Shown piece after piece: positions 20,626-30,151 of a stretch of DNA of 64,000 nt. A program made the translations under genes and the position numbers. Where the stretch lies: positions 4,067,957-4,131,956 of the forward strand of contig NZ_CP022314.1 in NCBI RefSeq assembly GCF_003352915.1. The letters are read 5' to 3'. This DNA is from Arthrobacter sp. PM3 (GTDB taxonomy: Bacteria > Actinomycetota > Actinomycetes > Actinomycetales > Micrococcaceae). Every line of letters starts with the position of its first letter. Position 1 is the stretch's first letter. The notes under the pieces were generated by a model, which ran no database searches, had not been told where the DNA came from, and was given only the letters and a program-made list of their open reading frames with translations.

Positions 20626-21591
20626 CTAGGCCGTGGCCAGGTGGCCACGGAACGTGCGCCGGTAGGACTGCGGGCTGGTGTCGAGGGCTTTGACAAAGTG
20701 GTGCCGCAACAGAACCGAATGCCCGAAGCCGGATTCGCGTGCGACTTCGTCAATGTTCAGCTCTGTCGTCTCCAGCAGTTCCTGGGCGCGCAGCACCCGC
20801 TGGGAGTTCAGCCACGCTGCCGGCGTGGCCCCCGTTTCCGAGCGGAAGCGCCGGGCAAACGTCCGCGGCGACATGTGCACCCGGGCCGCCAGTTCGTTGA
20901 CCGGGTGTTCCTCATCCAGATGCCGGACCATCCACTGCAGCAGCTGTTCCATGGGCTCCGATCCGCACCGCGGAATGGGCCGGTCGATGTACTGGGCCTG
21001 GCCGCCGTCGCGGTGCGGCGGGACCACCATGTCCCGGGCAATACCGGCGGCCACCTTGGCGCCGAACTCAACCCGGATCAGGTGCAGGCAGGCATCGATC
21101 CCCGCTGCGGTCCCGGCGCTCGTGATGATCCGGTCGTCCTCCACATAAAGGACGTTTTCGTCCACCTGGACGGCGGGGTAACGGCTGGCGAGTTCCTGGG
21201 AGTAGTGCCAGTGCGTGGTGCAGCGGCGTCCGTCGAGCAGCCCCGCCCGGGCCAGGGCGAAGGCGCCGGAACAGATCGACATCACCCAGGCGCCGCGGGC
21301 ATGCGCGGCCCGCAACGCGTCCAGGACGGATTCCGGAACGTCCTCGTCCCGGCCGTACGGCGCCATCACCACCAGGTCCGCGTCCGCAGCCGCGTCCAGC
21401 CCGAATTCCACGTGCATGGACAGGCCGGATTTGAGCGGGACGTCGCCCGGCTCCGGGGTGCAGACCCGGAAATCAAACGAAGGCACGCCGCTTCCGCGCT
21501 CCGAACGGTCAATGCCGAAGACCTCGAAGGCTGTGGCGAACTCGAAGATCGAGAAGTTGGGGACGACGATCATGGCCACTGATTTGATCAT
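20626..21591 (-). CDS. GlxA-like AraC-family transcriptional regulator
   Basis: This 321-residue regulator has an N-terminal DJ-1/PfpI-like amidase-fold domain (residues ~1-180; MSICSGAFALARAGLLDGRRCTTHW is the nucleophile-elbow region) and a C-terminal AraC double helix-turn-helix (~215-315; LAARVHMSPRTFARRF and IDEVARESGFGHSVLLRHHF). Members often control catabolism of small nitrogenous metabolites or cell stress, but the ligand here cannot be read. It ends 8 bases from the inhibitor gene (convergent) and is divergent from a small membrane protein gene across a perfect inverted repeat at 21601-21637. Confidence 0.9.
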   Translation of the reverse strand: MIKSVAMIVVPNFSIFEFATAFEVFGIDRSERGSGVPSFDFRVCTPEPGDVPLKSGLSMHVEFGLDAAADADLVVMAPYGRDEDVPESVLDALRAAHARGAWVMSICSGAFALARAGLLDGRRCTTHWHYSQELASRYPAVQVDENVLYVEDDRIITSAGTAAGIDACLHLIRVEFGAKVAAGIARDMVVPPHRDGGQAQYIDRPIPRCGSEPMEQLLQWMVRHLDEEHPVNELAARVHMSPRTFARRFRSETGATPAAWLNSQRVLRAQELLETTELNIDEVARESGFGHSVLLRHHFVKALDTSPQSYRRTFRGHLATA

Positions 21592-21600
21592 GATTACAGT

Positions 21601-21637
21601 GTGGCAGAAATTTTACCTTTTTGGGCATTTCTGCCAC
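21601..21637. promoter_or_regulatory. Candidate operator: perfect 11-base inverted repeat
   Basis: Arms 21601-21611 (GTGGCAGAAAT) and 21627-21637 (ATTTCTGCCAC) are perfect inverted copies separated by 15 bases, starting 9 bases upstream of the regulator's start codon. The layout suits autoregulation by the AraC-type protein and control of the facing small gene. A T-rich tract beyond the right arm also makes a terminator reading possible, but there is no gene on the plus strand ending here. Confidence 0.55.
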
Positions 21638-21672
21638 TTCTTTTCAATGTTGGCCGGGAGAACCATGGAGGT

Positions 21673-21840
21673 ATGGAACTCCTCGGAATCGCCCTCATCA
21701 TCCTGGTCATCGGCATTATCACCGCCACGATCTCCGCCCTCCGCAAGGACGGCCTCGGCCACAACCCGCCCGTCCGCTCGGACGAATACTGGATGGCCCG
21801 GGACCTGCCCAGCGTCAACTACACCCTGCGGATCTTCTAG
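21673..21840 (+). CDS. Small single-pass membrane protein (unknown)
   Basis: This 55-residue protein has a hydrophobic N-terminal helix (MELLGIALIILVIGIITATISAL) and a polar tail (RKDGLGHNPPVRSDEYWMARDLPSVNY). The start at 21673 is supported by family-like Met-hydrophobic order; GGAGG lies very close, so in-frame initiation further upstream cannot be excluded. The function is not recognised. It faces the GlxA-like regulator and precedes hrpA by 110 bases. Confidence 0.55.
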   Translation: MELLGIALIILVIGIITATISALRKDGLGHNPPVRSDEYWMARDLPSVNYTLRIF

Positions 21841-21950
21841 GCCGCACCTGCGCACCGGGCCCGACCCCTCCGACCGGGCCCGCACCCTGCGCCGGGACCG
21901 TCACGGCCCCGCACCGGCGGACAGTCCGCCCCAGTAGACTGTCTCCAGCC

Positions 21951-24900
21951 ATGACATTGCATATCTCCTACCCTGCCGAGCTGCCCGTCTCCGAGCGCCG
22001 CGAAGACCTGATGGCCGCCATCGCCGCCAACCAGGTGACGATCATCGCCGGCGAGACCGGTTCGGGCAAGACCACCCAGATCCCGAAGATGTGCCTGGAA
22101 CTCGGCCTGGGCGAGAACGGGCTGATCGGCCATACCCAGCCCCGCAGGCTCGCTGCCCGCACTGTCGCCGAGCGCATTGCGGAGGAACTCGGCGTCGGGA
22201 TCGGCCAGGAAGTGGGCTTCCAGGTCCGGTTCACCGGCGAGGTCAGCCGGTCCACCAAGGTCAAGCTCATGACCGACGGCATCCTGCTGGCAGAAATCCA
22301 GCGCGACAAGCTGCTGCGCAAATACAACGCCATCATCATCGACGAGGCCCACGAGCGCAGCCTCAATATCGACTTCATCCTCGGCTACCTCAAGCGCATT
22401 CTGCCGCAGCGCCCCGACCTGAAGATCATCATCACCTCGGCCACCATCGATCCGGAGCGCTTCGCGAAGCACTTCGGCTCGGAGGACGAACCCTCCCCCA
22501 TCATCGAGGTCTCGGGCCGGACCTTCCCGGTGGAAATCCGCTACCGGCCGCTGTCCCAGCCCGCCGGCGGCGCCGGCGCTGGCGCCGAAGATGCAGAAGA
22601 GGCGGGGGAAGGCGTGGCCCCGGACGACGAACTCGAGGAGGACCGCGACCCCCTCGACGCCGTGTGCGACGCCGTCGACGAGCTCGCCCTGGAAGCCCCC
22701 GGCGATATCCTCATCTTCTTCTCCGGCGAGCGGGAAATCCGTGACGCCGCGGAGGCCCTCAATGCCCGCATCCAGTCCAACCGGCGGCTGGCCGGCACCG
22801 AGGTGCTGCCGTTGTTCGCCCGGCTGAGCCTGCAGGAGCAGCACAAGGTCTTCCACCCGGGCGGCAAACGCCGGATCGTGCTGGCCACCAACGTGGCAGA
22901 AACCTCGCTCACGGTTCCGGGGATCAAGTACGTGATCGACACCGGCACGGCCCGCATCTCGCGCTATTCGCACCGCACCAAGGTCCAGCGCCTGCCGATC
23001 GAGCGAGTCTCACAGGCCTCCGCCAATCAGCGCTCCGGCCGCTGCGGCCGCGTCTCCGACGGCATCGCGATCCGGCTGTACTCGGAAGAGGATTTTCAGT
23101 CCCGCCCGCTGTTCACGGACCCGGAAATCCTGCGCACCAACCTCGCCGCCGTCATCCTGCAGATGACGGCCATGGGTGTGGCGCGCGGACCCAAGGATGT
23201 GGAGAATTTCCCCTTCGTGGAGCCGCCGGATTCACGGGCCATTAACGACGGCGTCAGCCTCCTGCGCGAGCTCGGCGCCCTGAGCGCGGCGCGCGCGCCC
23301 GAACGGAACGGTGCCGGTCAAGAGAACGACGGCGGCGGGCGTCGCGGAGGCCGCCGGCCGGCGGGGGCCGGACGAAACGGCGGCGGGCTGACCGCCGTCG
23401 GACAGAAGCTGGCCCAGCTGCCGGTGGACCCGCGCCTTGGCCGCATGATCGTGGAAGCGGGCAAGCGCGGCTGCGTGCGTGAGGTCATGATCCTGGCGGC
23501 CGCCCTCACAATCCAGGACCCGCGTGAGCGTCCGACCGACAAGCAGCAGCTCGCGGCGGAGAAGCATGCGCGGTTCCGCGACGAGAACTCGGACTTCACC
23601 GGCTACCTGAACCTGTGGAACTACCTGCAGGAGAAGCAGCAGGAGCTGTCCTCCACCGCGTTCCGCCGGCTCTGCCGCACCGAATTCATCAACTACCTCC
23701 GGGTCCGTGAGTGGCAGGACCTCTTCGCCCAGCTGCGCCAGCTCGCCCGGCCGCTGGGCATCAGCCTGGACAACAAACGGCTGGCCGATCCCGTGGGCAA
23801 CCACGACGGCATCCACATCAGCCTGCTCTCGGGCCTGCTGAGCCACATCGGCATCCTCGACGAGCGCAAGCGCGAGTACGCCGGCGCCCGCGGCAGCCGC
23901 TTCGCGATTTTCCCGGGCTCGGCGCTGTTCAAGAAGTCGCCCACCTTTGTGATGGCCGCCGAACTGGTGGAAACCAGCAGGCTCTGGGCGCGGGTGGCCG
24001 CGAAGTTCGATCCGTTGTGGGTTGAGCAGGTGGCGCCGGACCTGGTCAAGCGCAGCTACAGTGAACCGCACTGGTCCAAGAAGATGGGCTCGGTGATGGC
24101 CCACGAGAAGGTCACCCTCTACGGCGTGCCCATCATCCCGAACCGCCGCGTCAACTACGGGAACGTGGACCCGGAGCTGTCCCGCGAGCTCTTCATCCGC
24201 CACGCCCTGGTGGAGGGCGACTGGCAGACGCACCACAAGTTCTTCCACCGCAACCGCGCCCTGCTCCAGGAGGTTGAGGAGCTTGAGGCCCGGATGCGGC
24301 GCCGCGACATCCTGGTCGATGACGAGACCCTCTTCGAGTTTTATGACGCACGGATCGGACAGGAGGTCGTCTCCGAGCGGCACTTCGACAAGTGGTGGAA
24401 GGACGCCCGGCAGCAGGACCCGACGCTGCTGGACTTCGAGAAATCCCTGCTGATCAGCGAGGACGCCGCGGCGCTGGACGATTCGGCCTACCCGAAGACC
24501 CTGCTGCACAAGGGTTTCGAACTGCCGCTGAGCTACGAGTTCCACCCGGTTGCGCCGGGATCGCCGCCGAACCCGTCCGACGGCGTCACCGCCGAGGTGC
24601 CCGTCCTGTTCCTGAACCAGCTCGACGACGCCGCGTTCCGCTGGCTCATCCCCGGGCAGCGCGTGGAACTGGTGACGGCGCTCATCAAGTCACTGCCCAA
24701 ACAGGTCCGCAAGAACTTCGTTCCCGCGCCCGACGTCGCCCGGCAGGCGGTGGCGGCACTGGACGCCGACTTCGATCCCGCCACGGACGAGCTTGAGCCG
24801 TCGCTCGAACTGGTGCTGCGCCGGATCCGCGGACAGGTCATCCCGCCGGGGTCCTGGAACTGGGACGCGGTGCCCGCCCATCTTCGCGTCAGCTTCCGCG

Positions 24901-26006
24901 TGGTGGATTCGCGCGGCAAGGTGCTGGATGAAGGCAAGGACCTCGCCGCACTGCAGGAACGCCTGGCCCCCGCCACCCGCCGGGCCGTCGCGGAATCCCT
25001 CGGTGCGACGCCGGGCACCACAGCACCAAAGGCGGCCGGCAAGGCCCCGGCCGGCAAGTCCGCCGGTTCCGCCCGGACGGTTGCCCCGCCGTCGGCGGCT
25101 CCGTCGACTGCAGGACCGGCAGCCCCGGGCGGGTTCACCGAACTGTCCGGGCTCAAGGACTGGACCTTCGGAACCCTGGCGCAGCAGGTCCAGGGCAGCG
25201 TCGGCGGGCACACCGTCACCGGCTACCCGGCCCTGGTGGATGAGGGAAGTTCGGTGGCGCTGCGGCTGTTCCAGACCGCATCCGAGCAGCAGGAGGCCAT
25301 GCGCGCCGGCGTCATCCGGCTCCTGGCCCTGAAGGTTCCGCCGCCGGACCGCTATGTTCTGGAGCACCTGAACAACACGGAGAAGCTGGCGTTCAGCCAG
25401 AACCCGCACGGCTCCGTGTCCGCGCTGATCGCCGACTGTTCCCTGGCCGCGATCGACAAGCTCACGCCGGCCGGGCTGCCGTGGGACGAGGCGTCGTTCA
25501 AAGCACTCTACGAAATCGTCCGGGCGGAGCTGATCGACACCGTCTTTACCGTCACCGCCGTCGTCGAACGCGTCCTGGCCAGCACCCGCCGGATCGAAAA
25601 GCAGCTGAAGGGCACAACGAGCCTGGCACTGATCAGCGCGCTCAACGACATCCGGAGCCAGCTGGAGCAGCTGGTCTACCCGGGCTTTGTGGCACGCACG
25701 GGCTACGCCCAGCTCAGCCAGCTGCCGCGCTACCTCGCCGCGATTGAAAAGCGGCTCGAAAAGCTGCCCGGCAATGTCCAGCGGGATGCCCAGCACATGG
25801 CTGCGGTCCAGGCGCTCGAGGACGACTACGACGACGCCGTCTCAGCACTGCTGCCCGGCCGGCGGGCCGGCGCGGAGTTAACCCACGTGCGCTGGATGAT
25901 TGAAGAACTCCGGGTGAGCTTCTTCGCCGTCGAACTCGGCACCGCCTATTCCGTCTCTGAGAAGCGGATCAGGGCGGCGCTGAACAAGGTGCTGGCGCCG
26001 GCGTAG
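21951..26006 (+). CDS. hrpA: HrpA-type DEAH-box ATP-dependent RNA helicase
   Basis: This 1351-residue DEAH helicase has motif I GETGSGKT at 34-41, motif II DEAH in IIIDEAHERSLNID (~133), motif III SATID, and motif VI QRSGRCGR. Winged-helix/ratchet and OB-type domains follow, then the long DUF3418-type C-terminus that distinguishes HrpA from shorter DEAH proteins. There are Ala/Pro/Gly-rich inserts near 205-225 and 1025-1060, the latter a probable flexible linker. HrpA resolves stalled or collided ribosomes in E. coli; the same role is inferred here. The ATG at 21951 matches the family N-terminus; the frame upstream reads through the small membrane gene out of phase. Confidence 0.94.
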   Translation: MTLHISYPAELPVSERREDLMAAIAANQVTIIAGETGSGKTTQIPKMCLELGLGENGLIGHTQPRRLAARTVAERIAEELGVGIGQEVGFQVRFTGEVSRSTKVKLMTDGILLAEIQRDKLLRKYNAIIIDEAHERSLNIDFILGYLKRILPQRPDLKIIITSATIDPERFAKHFGSEDEPSPIIEVSGRTFPVEIRYRPLSQPAGGAGAGAEDAEEAGEGVAPDDELEEDRDPLDAVCDAVDELALEAPGDILIFFSGEREIRDAAEALNARIQSNRRLAGTEVLPLFARLSLQEQHKVFHPGGKRRIVLATNVAETSLTVPGIKYVIDTGTARISRYSHRTKVQRLPIERVSQASANQRSGRCGRVSDGIAIRLYSEEDFQSRPLFTDPEILRTNLAAVILQMTAMGVARGPKDVENFPFVEPPDSRAINDGVSLLRELGALSAARAPERNGAGQENDGGGRRGGRRPAGAGRNGGGLTAVGQKLAQLPVDPRLGRMIVEAGKRGCVREVMILAAALTIQDPRERPTDKQQLAAEKHARFRDENSDFTGYLNLWNYLQEKQQELSSTAFRRLCRTEFINYLRVREWQDLFAQLRQLARPLGISLDNKRLADPVGNHDGIHISLLSGLLSHIGILDERKREYAGARGSRFAIFPGSALFKKSPTFVMAAELVETSRLWARVAAKFDPLWVEQVAPDLVKRSYSEPHWSKKMGSVMAHEKVTLYGVPIIPNRRVNYGNVDPELSRELFIRHALVEGDWQTHHKFFHRNRALLQEVEELEARMRRRDILVDDETLFEFYDARIGQEVVSERHFDKWWKDARQQDPTLLDFEKSLLISEDAAALDDSAYPKTLLHKGFELPLSYEFHPVAPGSPPNPSDGVTAEVPVLFLNQLDDAAFRWLIPGQRVELVTALIKSLPKQVRKNFVPAPDVARQAVAALDADFDPATDELEPSLELVLRRIRGQVIPPGSWNWDAVPAHLRVSFRVVDSRGKVLDEGKDLAALQERLAPATRRAVAESLGATPGTTAPKAAGKAPAGKSAGSARTVAPPSAAPSTAGPAAPGGFTELSGLKDWTFGTLAQQVQGSVGGHTVTGYPALVDEGSSVALRLFQTASEQQEAMRAGVIRLLALKVPPPDRYVLEHLNNTEKLAFSQNPHGSVSALIADCSLAAIDKLTPAGLPWDEASFKALYEIVRAELIDTVFTVTAVVERVLASTRRIEKQLKGTTSLALISALNDIRSQLEQLVYPGFVARTGYAQLSQLPRYLAAIEKRLEKLPGNVQRDAQHMAAVQALEDDYDDAVSALLPGRRAGAELTHVRWMIEELRVSFFAVELGTAYSVSEKRIRAALNKVLAPA

Positions 26007-26011
26007 CGGAT

Positions 26012-26440
26012 CTAGGCGGCCGGGACGTGCTCCGCGTGGCCCGCCTTCCGCAGGCCCTCGCGGAGTTTCTCCGCGTTGGCGTCCAGGCGGGCCGGATCCG
26101 GGTGCTGGTCCACCGAGCCGAAATCGAAGTCCGCCATCGAGTTCGACGGCCACACGTGCACATGCATGTGGTTGATTTCGTAGCCGGCCACGATCAGGCC
26201 GGCCCGGGCGGCGTCGAACACGTCCACCTGGACGGCACCGATCTTGCGGGCGACGTCCATGACCCGGCCGAGAACCTCGGGAGTAGCGTCGGTCCAGCGG
26301 TCCACTTCCTCGGTGGGCACCACGAGGGTGTGGCCGTCGGCCAGCGGGCCCACGGTCAGGAACGCCACGACGTCGTCCTCGCGCCAGACGAAGCGGCCGG
26401 GGATCTCGCCGTTGATGATTTTCGTGAAGAGAGTGCTCAT
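26012..26440 (-). CDS. HIT family nucleotide-binding protein
   Basis: This 142-residue histidine-triad protein has the catalytic/phosphate-binding HxHxHxx motif HMHVHVWP near residue 93 and the early TKIINGEIPGRFVWREDD. Such proteins hydrolyse nucleoside phosphoramidates or adenylates; the physiological substrate is unknown. The ATG at 26440 overlaps the end of the alcohol dehydrogenase gene by 4 bases, so the two are cotranscribed. It is convergent with hrpA, 5 bases apart. Confidence 0.93.
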   Translation of the reverse strand: MSTLFTKIINGEIPGRFVWREDDVVAFLTVGPLADGHTLVVPTEEVDRWTDATPEVLGRVMDVARKIGAVQVDVFDAARAGLIVAGYEINHMHVHVWPSNSMADFDFGSVDQHPDPARLDANAEKLREGLRKAGHAEHVPAA

Positions 26441-27606
26441 GCGTCCGCCTTTTCTGCCGGGGACCCCAGGGTGCTGGCGTCCAGGACAAAACGGTACTTT
26501 ACATCGCCGGCCACCATGCGGTCGTACGCTTCGTTGAGCTGGTCCGCCGTGACCACTTCGACGTCGGACACCACGCCGTGTTCGGCGCAGAAGTCCAGCA
26601 TCTCCTGGGTTTCCGCGATCCCGCCGATGAGTGAACCGGCGTAGGCGATCCGGCGCCGGATCAGTGCGCCGGGGTTGACCGGAGGCATCGCTTCCGAGGG
26701 CAGTCCCAGCTGGAACAGCGCCCCGTCCAGGCGCAGCGTGCGGAAGTACGGGTTGAGGTCGTGCGGCGCGGCGACGGTGTCGATGATGACGTCGATGCTC
26801 CGGTTCGCGGCCTCCATCGCGGCCGGGTCCGTGGAGAGGATGACGTCGTCGGCGCCCAGTTCGCGGGCAGCGGCGAACTTCTTTTCCGACGTCGTGAAGA
26901 CCTTCACCTCGGCCCCCATGGCCTTGGCGATCTTCACGGCCATGTGGCCGAGGCCGCCAAGTCCGACAACGCCGACGACGTCGCCTTCCTCGACCTCGAA
27001 GTGGTTCAAGGGCGAATAGGTGGTGATGCCGGCGCAGAGCAGGGGCGCCGCGGCGGCGGGGTCCAGGCTTTCCGGGACGCGCAGGACGTAGTTGCGGTCC
27101 ACGACGATCGAGGTGGCGTACCCGCCTTGGGTGATGGCGCCGCCGTTGCGGGCGTCCCTGGCCCCGTACGTTCCCACCATGCCGTTCTCGCAGTACTGCT
27201 CGAGCCCGTCCAGGCAGCTCTCGCATTCGCGGCAGGAATCCACCATGCAGCCCACGCCCACGCGCTCCCCCACCGTGAAATCGTCGACGGCGGAACCCAC
27301 CCGGGTGACCCGGCCGACGATCTCGTGGCCCGGGATCAGCGGGTACGTGTCGCCGCCCCATTCGCCGCGGGTGGCGTGCACGTCCGAGTGGCAGAGGCCG
27401 CAGAACTCGATGGCGATCTCGACGTCGTCCTCCTTGGGCGCCCGGCGGGAGACCGTCAGCGGGACAAGCCCGCTATCCGGCGCGGTGGCGCCGTACGCGG
27501 CGGCCAGGGTGGGGCCGGCGGTGTTGGCGGACTTGGCGGCGCCCCCGTCCTCGACGTCGGGAAGCGGCTTGGCAAAGGGCGGCGGTACGGGGCGTCCTGG
27601 AGTCAT
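26437..27606 (-). CDS. Zinc-dependent NAD(P) alcohol dehydrogenase (YahK/CAD-like)
   Basis: This medium-chain dehydrogenase has 389 residues from ATG 27606. Catalytic zinc ligands sit in EFCGLCHSDVHATRGEWG and GHEIVGRVTRVG. The structural zinc Cys quartet is in GCMVDSCRECESCLDGLEQYC, and the coenzyme loop is GVVGLGGLGHMAVKIAKAM. Sequence features fit the broad aldehyde reductase/cinnamyl-alcohol-dehydrogenase group (YahK, AdhC of mycobacteria). The first ~50 residues are an unusual Pro/Ala/Gly-rich extension before the enzyme fold, so a later start is possible. It is coupled to the HIT gene. Confidence 0.9.
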   Translation of the reverse strand: MTPGRPVPPPFAKPLPDVEDGGAAKSANTAGPTLAAAYGATAPDSGLVPLTVSRRAPKEDDVEIAIEFCGLCHSDVHATRGEWGGDTYPLIPGHEIVGRVTRVGSAVDDFTVGERVGVGCMVDSCRECESCLDGLEQYCENGMVGTYGARDARNGGAITQGGYATSIVVDRNYVLRVPESLDPAAAAPLLCAGITTYSPLNHFEVEEGDVVGVVGLGGLGHMAVKIAKAMGAEVKVFTTSEKKFAAARELGADDVILSTDPAAMEAANRSIDVIIDTVAAPHDLNPYFRTLRLDGALFQLGLPSEAMPPVNPGALIRRRIAYAGSLIGGIAETQEMLDFCAEHGVVSDVEVVTADQLNEAYDRMVAGDVKYRFVLDASTLGSPAEKADA

Positions 27607-27746
27607 GATCCCGACGCTACCCCCGTGACCGGTTCCCATGCCACTTGGACCTGTGGCCCCCCGCACGCCGGGGCCTCGTGGTCCCCGCAACACCGCCCCG
27701 TTCCCGGTGCCCGGCGGGGACACCCTTGCGGGGCCCGCCGCCCCGC

Positions 27747-28078
27747 GGGACATGCTCAGTGGTGAACTCAAGGAGTGGGCATATGCCCCAAGTGTCCAGT
27801 GTTCAGAGCAAGCACTGGACATGCTCCTGGTCCGGAGCCACGTCCGGGGCGCATGTCCAGCGGCAGAGCCCACGACGGAGCATTCCCAGTGGTTCCGACG
27901 AGGCCGAGGAAGCATGTCCAGCCGCGGGGTCCACGGCGGAGCATGTCCCTTGCCTGAACCCAGACTCGGGGAGCATGTCCAGTGCTGCGGACGAGCCCGA
28001 GGGGGCATGCCCAGCCGGGGAGGCCAAGACGGAGCATGTCCCTTGCCTTAGCCCAGACTCGGGGAGCATGTCCAGCGG
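27747..28078. repeat. Intergenic tandem repeat: 93-bp unit made of three ~31-bp subunits
   Basis: An AGCATGTCC-like core recurs at about 27850, 27879, 27911, 27940, 27972, 28004, 28033 and 28065. Spacings cycle 29-32-32, giving a 93-bp higher-order period seen in the pairs 27911/28004, 27940/28033 and 27972/28065. At the left end the core appears in inverted orientation (CATGCTC near 27751 and GGACATGCTCC near 27816). Because 93 is a multiple of three, frames stay open on both strands and produce spurious repeat peptides; no ribosome site or family supports coding. It fills the gap between the dehydrogenase start and the sulfurtransferase stop. Confidence 0.85.
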
Positions 28079-28083
28079 TGAAC

Positions 28084-28980
28084 CTAGGAGACGCTGCCCG
28101 TGGACCTTCCGGCCGCAGTTTCAACGTCCTCGCCGTACGGTGCCTCGCCGGTGACAACGTCACGCGCGGCATCATGGCACCACTCGGAGAACGAACCGGG
28201 ATACAGGGCAGCGGCAAAGCCGGCAATCTCAAGGGCGGCAATTTCGTGGGCGGCCGTCACGCCGGAGCCGCAGTACACGGCGGTCGGGACGTCGGACCGG
28301 TAGCCGAGCCGCTCGAAGCGCTCCCGCAGCTCCGCCGGGCCCAGAAAGCGGCCGTCAGCCTGCAGATTGCCGGTGGTGGGGGCACTGACGGCACCGGGAA
28401 TGTGGCCCGCGCGGGGATCCACGGGCTCGACTTCCCCGCGGTACCGCTCCCCCGCCCGGGCGTCGAGCAAAAGCCCGTACCGGCTCCAGGACGCGGCCTG
28501 CCCGGCGTCGATCGCGGGCATGGCGCCGGCAGACAGCGTGACATTGCCTGCTGGGGGCTGCTCGGCCCCGGCGGCCAGGCCGAACCCTGCCTCACGCCAG
28601 GCGGCCAGGCCGCCGTCGAGCAGCTGAACCGGACCGAAGCCGGCGTCGCGCAGCATCCACCAGACCCGGGCGGCGGCCATGTTGCCGCTGTCGTCATACG
28701 CCACGACGGCGTCGCCGTCGCTGATGCCCCAGCGGCGAGCGCACTCCTGGAACTGCTCCGCCGGAGGCAGGGGATGCCGTCCGCGCCCCGGTTCCGCGGG
28801 TCCGGCGAGTTCGGTGGCAAGGTCCACGAAGACCGCGCCGGGGATATGTCCGTGCAGATAGTGGTCGTGGCCGTGCGGGTCACCCAGCGTCCAGCGAACA
28901 TCGAGGAGCACGGTGCGCTGGCCGCTTTCGCGGTCGTCCAGCCGGCTCTTGAGGGCGGCGGCATCGATGAGGGTGTCCAT
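28084..28980 (-). CDS. Tandem-rhodanese sulfurtransferase (SseA-like)
   Basis: This 298-residue protein has two rhodanese domains. The N-terminal inactive domain contains LLDVRWTLGDPHGHDHYLHGHIPGA. The C-terminal domain carries the persulfide cysteine in AVYCGSGVTAAHEIAAL. The CGSGVTA loop resembles 3-mercaptopyruvate sulfurtransferases of the SseA type rather than thiosulfate rhodanese, but this is not proof. It is divergent from the cds1-like gene with only 48 bases between starts, pointing to joint control of sulfane sulfur and H2S metabolism. Confidence 0.92.
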   Translation of the reverse strand: MDTLIDAAALKSRLDDRESGQRTVLLDVRWTLGDPHGHDHYLHGHIPGAVFVDLATELAGPAEPGRGRHPLPPAEQFQECARRWGISDGDAVVAYDDSGNMAAARVWWMLRDAGFGPVQLLDGGLAAWREAGFGLAAGAEQPPAGNVTLSAGAMPAIDAGQAASWSRYGLLLDARAGERYRGEVEPVDPRAGHIPGAVSAPTTGNLQADGRFLGPAELRERFERLGYRSDVPTAVYCGSGVTAAHEIAALEIAGFAAALYPGSFSEWCHDAARDVVTGEAPYGEDVETAAGRSTGSVS

Positions 28981-29028
28981 CCGTCCACTCTATCTTCGCG
29001 GCCGCAGCACCCCCGGTAGGCTGAAGCA

Positions 29029-30132
29029 GTGAACACCGCGCACCTGCAGGACCGGGACTGGGCCGACGAGGCCGTCCGCCGGATCAACGCCGAAAACAAC
29101 CGGTCCGCCGATACCCACCTGTATTCGGTCCCGCTCCCCGACCACTGGGGCGTCCAGCTGTACCTGAAGGACGAATCTACGCACCGCACGGGCAGCCTCA
29201 AGCACCGGCTGGCACGGTCGCTGTTCCTGTTCGGCCTTGTCAACGGCTGGATCCGGGAAGGCACCACTATTGTGGAGGCCTCCAGCGGCAGCACCGCCGT
29301 GTCCGAAGCCTACTTTGCGCAGCTGCTGGGCCTGCCCTTCATCGCGGTGATGACCCGGACCACCAGCCCGGAGAAGATCGCCCTGATTGAGCAGTTCGGC
29401 GGCTCGTGCCATCTGGTGGACCACGCCTCCGAGGTCTACGAGGCAGCCGCCGATCTGGCCGCCAGCACGGGCGGGCACTACATGGACCAGTTCACGTACG
29501 CCGAGCGGGCTACGGACTGGCGCGGGAACAACAACATCGCCGAGTCGATCTTCGACCAGTTGGCGCTGGAAGAGCACCCGGTCCCGCGCTGGGTGGTGGT
29601 CGGTGCGGGTACCGGCGGGACCAGCGCCACGATCGGCCGCTACCTGCGCTACCACCGCCACGAAACGCGGCTCGCCGTCGTTGATCCGGAAAACTCGGCG
29701 TTCTATCCGGGTTGGCGGGACAGCCGGTCCGACGGCGGTTTGGCAGCTGCCGGTGCCGGTACCGGCCTGCCGTCACGCATCGAGGGGATCGGCCGGCCGC
29801 GGATGGAGCCGAGTTTTGTCCCGGCGGTTATCGACCACATGATCCAGGTCCCCGACGCAGCGTCCGTCGCGGCCATGCGCCACCTGCGCGAACACGCCGG
29901 ACTGCACGCCGGGCCGTCCACCGGCACCAACCTCTGGGGCACGTGGCAGCTCATCGCCGCGATGATCGCGGAAGGCCGCCGGGGCAGTATCGTCACGCTG
30001 ATGTGCGACGCCGGTGACCGTTACGCCGGGAACTACTACAACCCGGAGTGGCTGGCGGCCCAGGGCATCGATCCCGAGCCCCACGAGGCCGCGCTGCGCG
30101 GGTTCTTCAAGACCGGCACCTGGCCGGCCTGA
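29029..30132 (+). CDS. cds1: PLP-dependent cysteine desulfhydrase, Cds1-like
   Basis: This 367-residue fold-type II PLP enzyme of the cysteine synthase superfamily has its PLP lysine in [18 protein letters not shown]. The Asn of the usual S-S-G-N-T loop is replaced ([15 protein letters not shown]). The glycine-rich phosphate loop is [15 protein letters not shown]. The long insert and C-terminus ([19 protein letters not shown]) match the actinobacterial Cds1 group (Rv3684), which releases H2S from cysteine. It starts at GTG 29029. It pairs divergently with a sulfurtransferase. Confidence 0.85.
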   Translation: MNTAHLQDRDWADEAVRRINAENNRSADTHLYSVPLPDHWGVQLYLKDESTHRTGSLKHRLARSLFLFGLVNGWIREGTTIVEASSGSTAVSEAYFAQLLGLPFIAVMTRTTSPEKIALIEQFGGSCHLVDHASEVYEAAADLAASTGGHYMDQFTYAERATDWRGNNNIAESIFDQLALEEHPVPRWVVVGAGTGGTSATIGRYLRYHRHETRLAVVDPENSAFYPGWRDSRSDGGLAAAGAGTGLPSRIEGIGRPRMEPSFVPAVIDHMIQVPDAASVAAMRHLREHAGLHAGPSTGTNLWGTWQLIAAMIAEGRRGSIVTLMCDAGDRYAGNYYNPEWLAAQGIDPEPHEAALRGFFKTGTWPA

Positions 30133-30151
30133 CGCACCGAGGCGCCTGCGG

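Noticed and set aside
27747..28078. Repeat array considered as a CRISPR
   Set aside because: The spacers are themselves repeated at 93 bp and core spacing is only 29-32; no cas genes are nearby.
27645..28241. Open frames on both strands through the tandem repeat
   Set aside because: Openness follows from the 93-bp period being divisible by three; there is no ribosome site and the frames overlap flanking genes.
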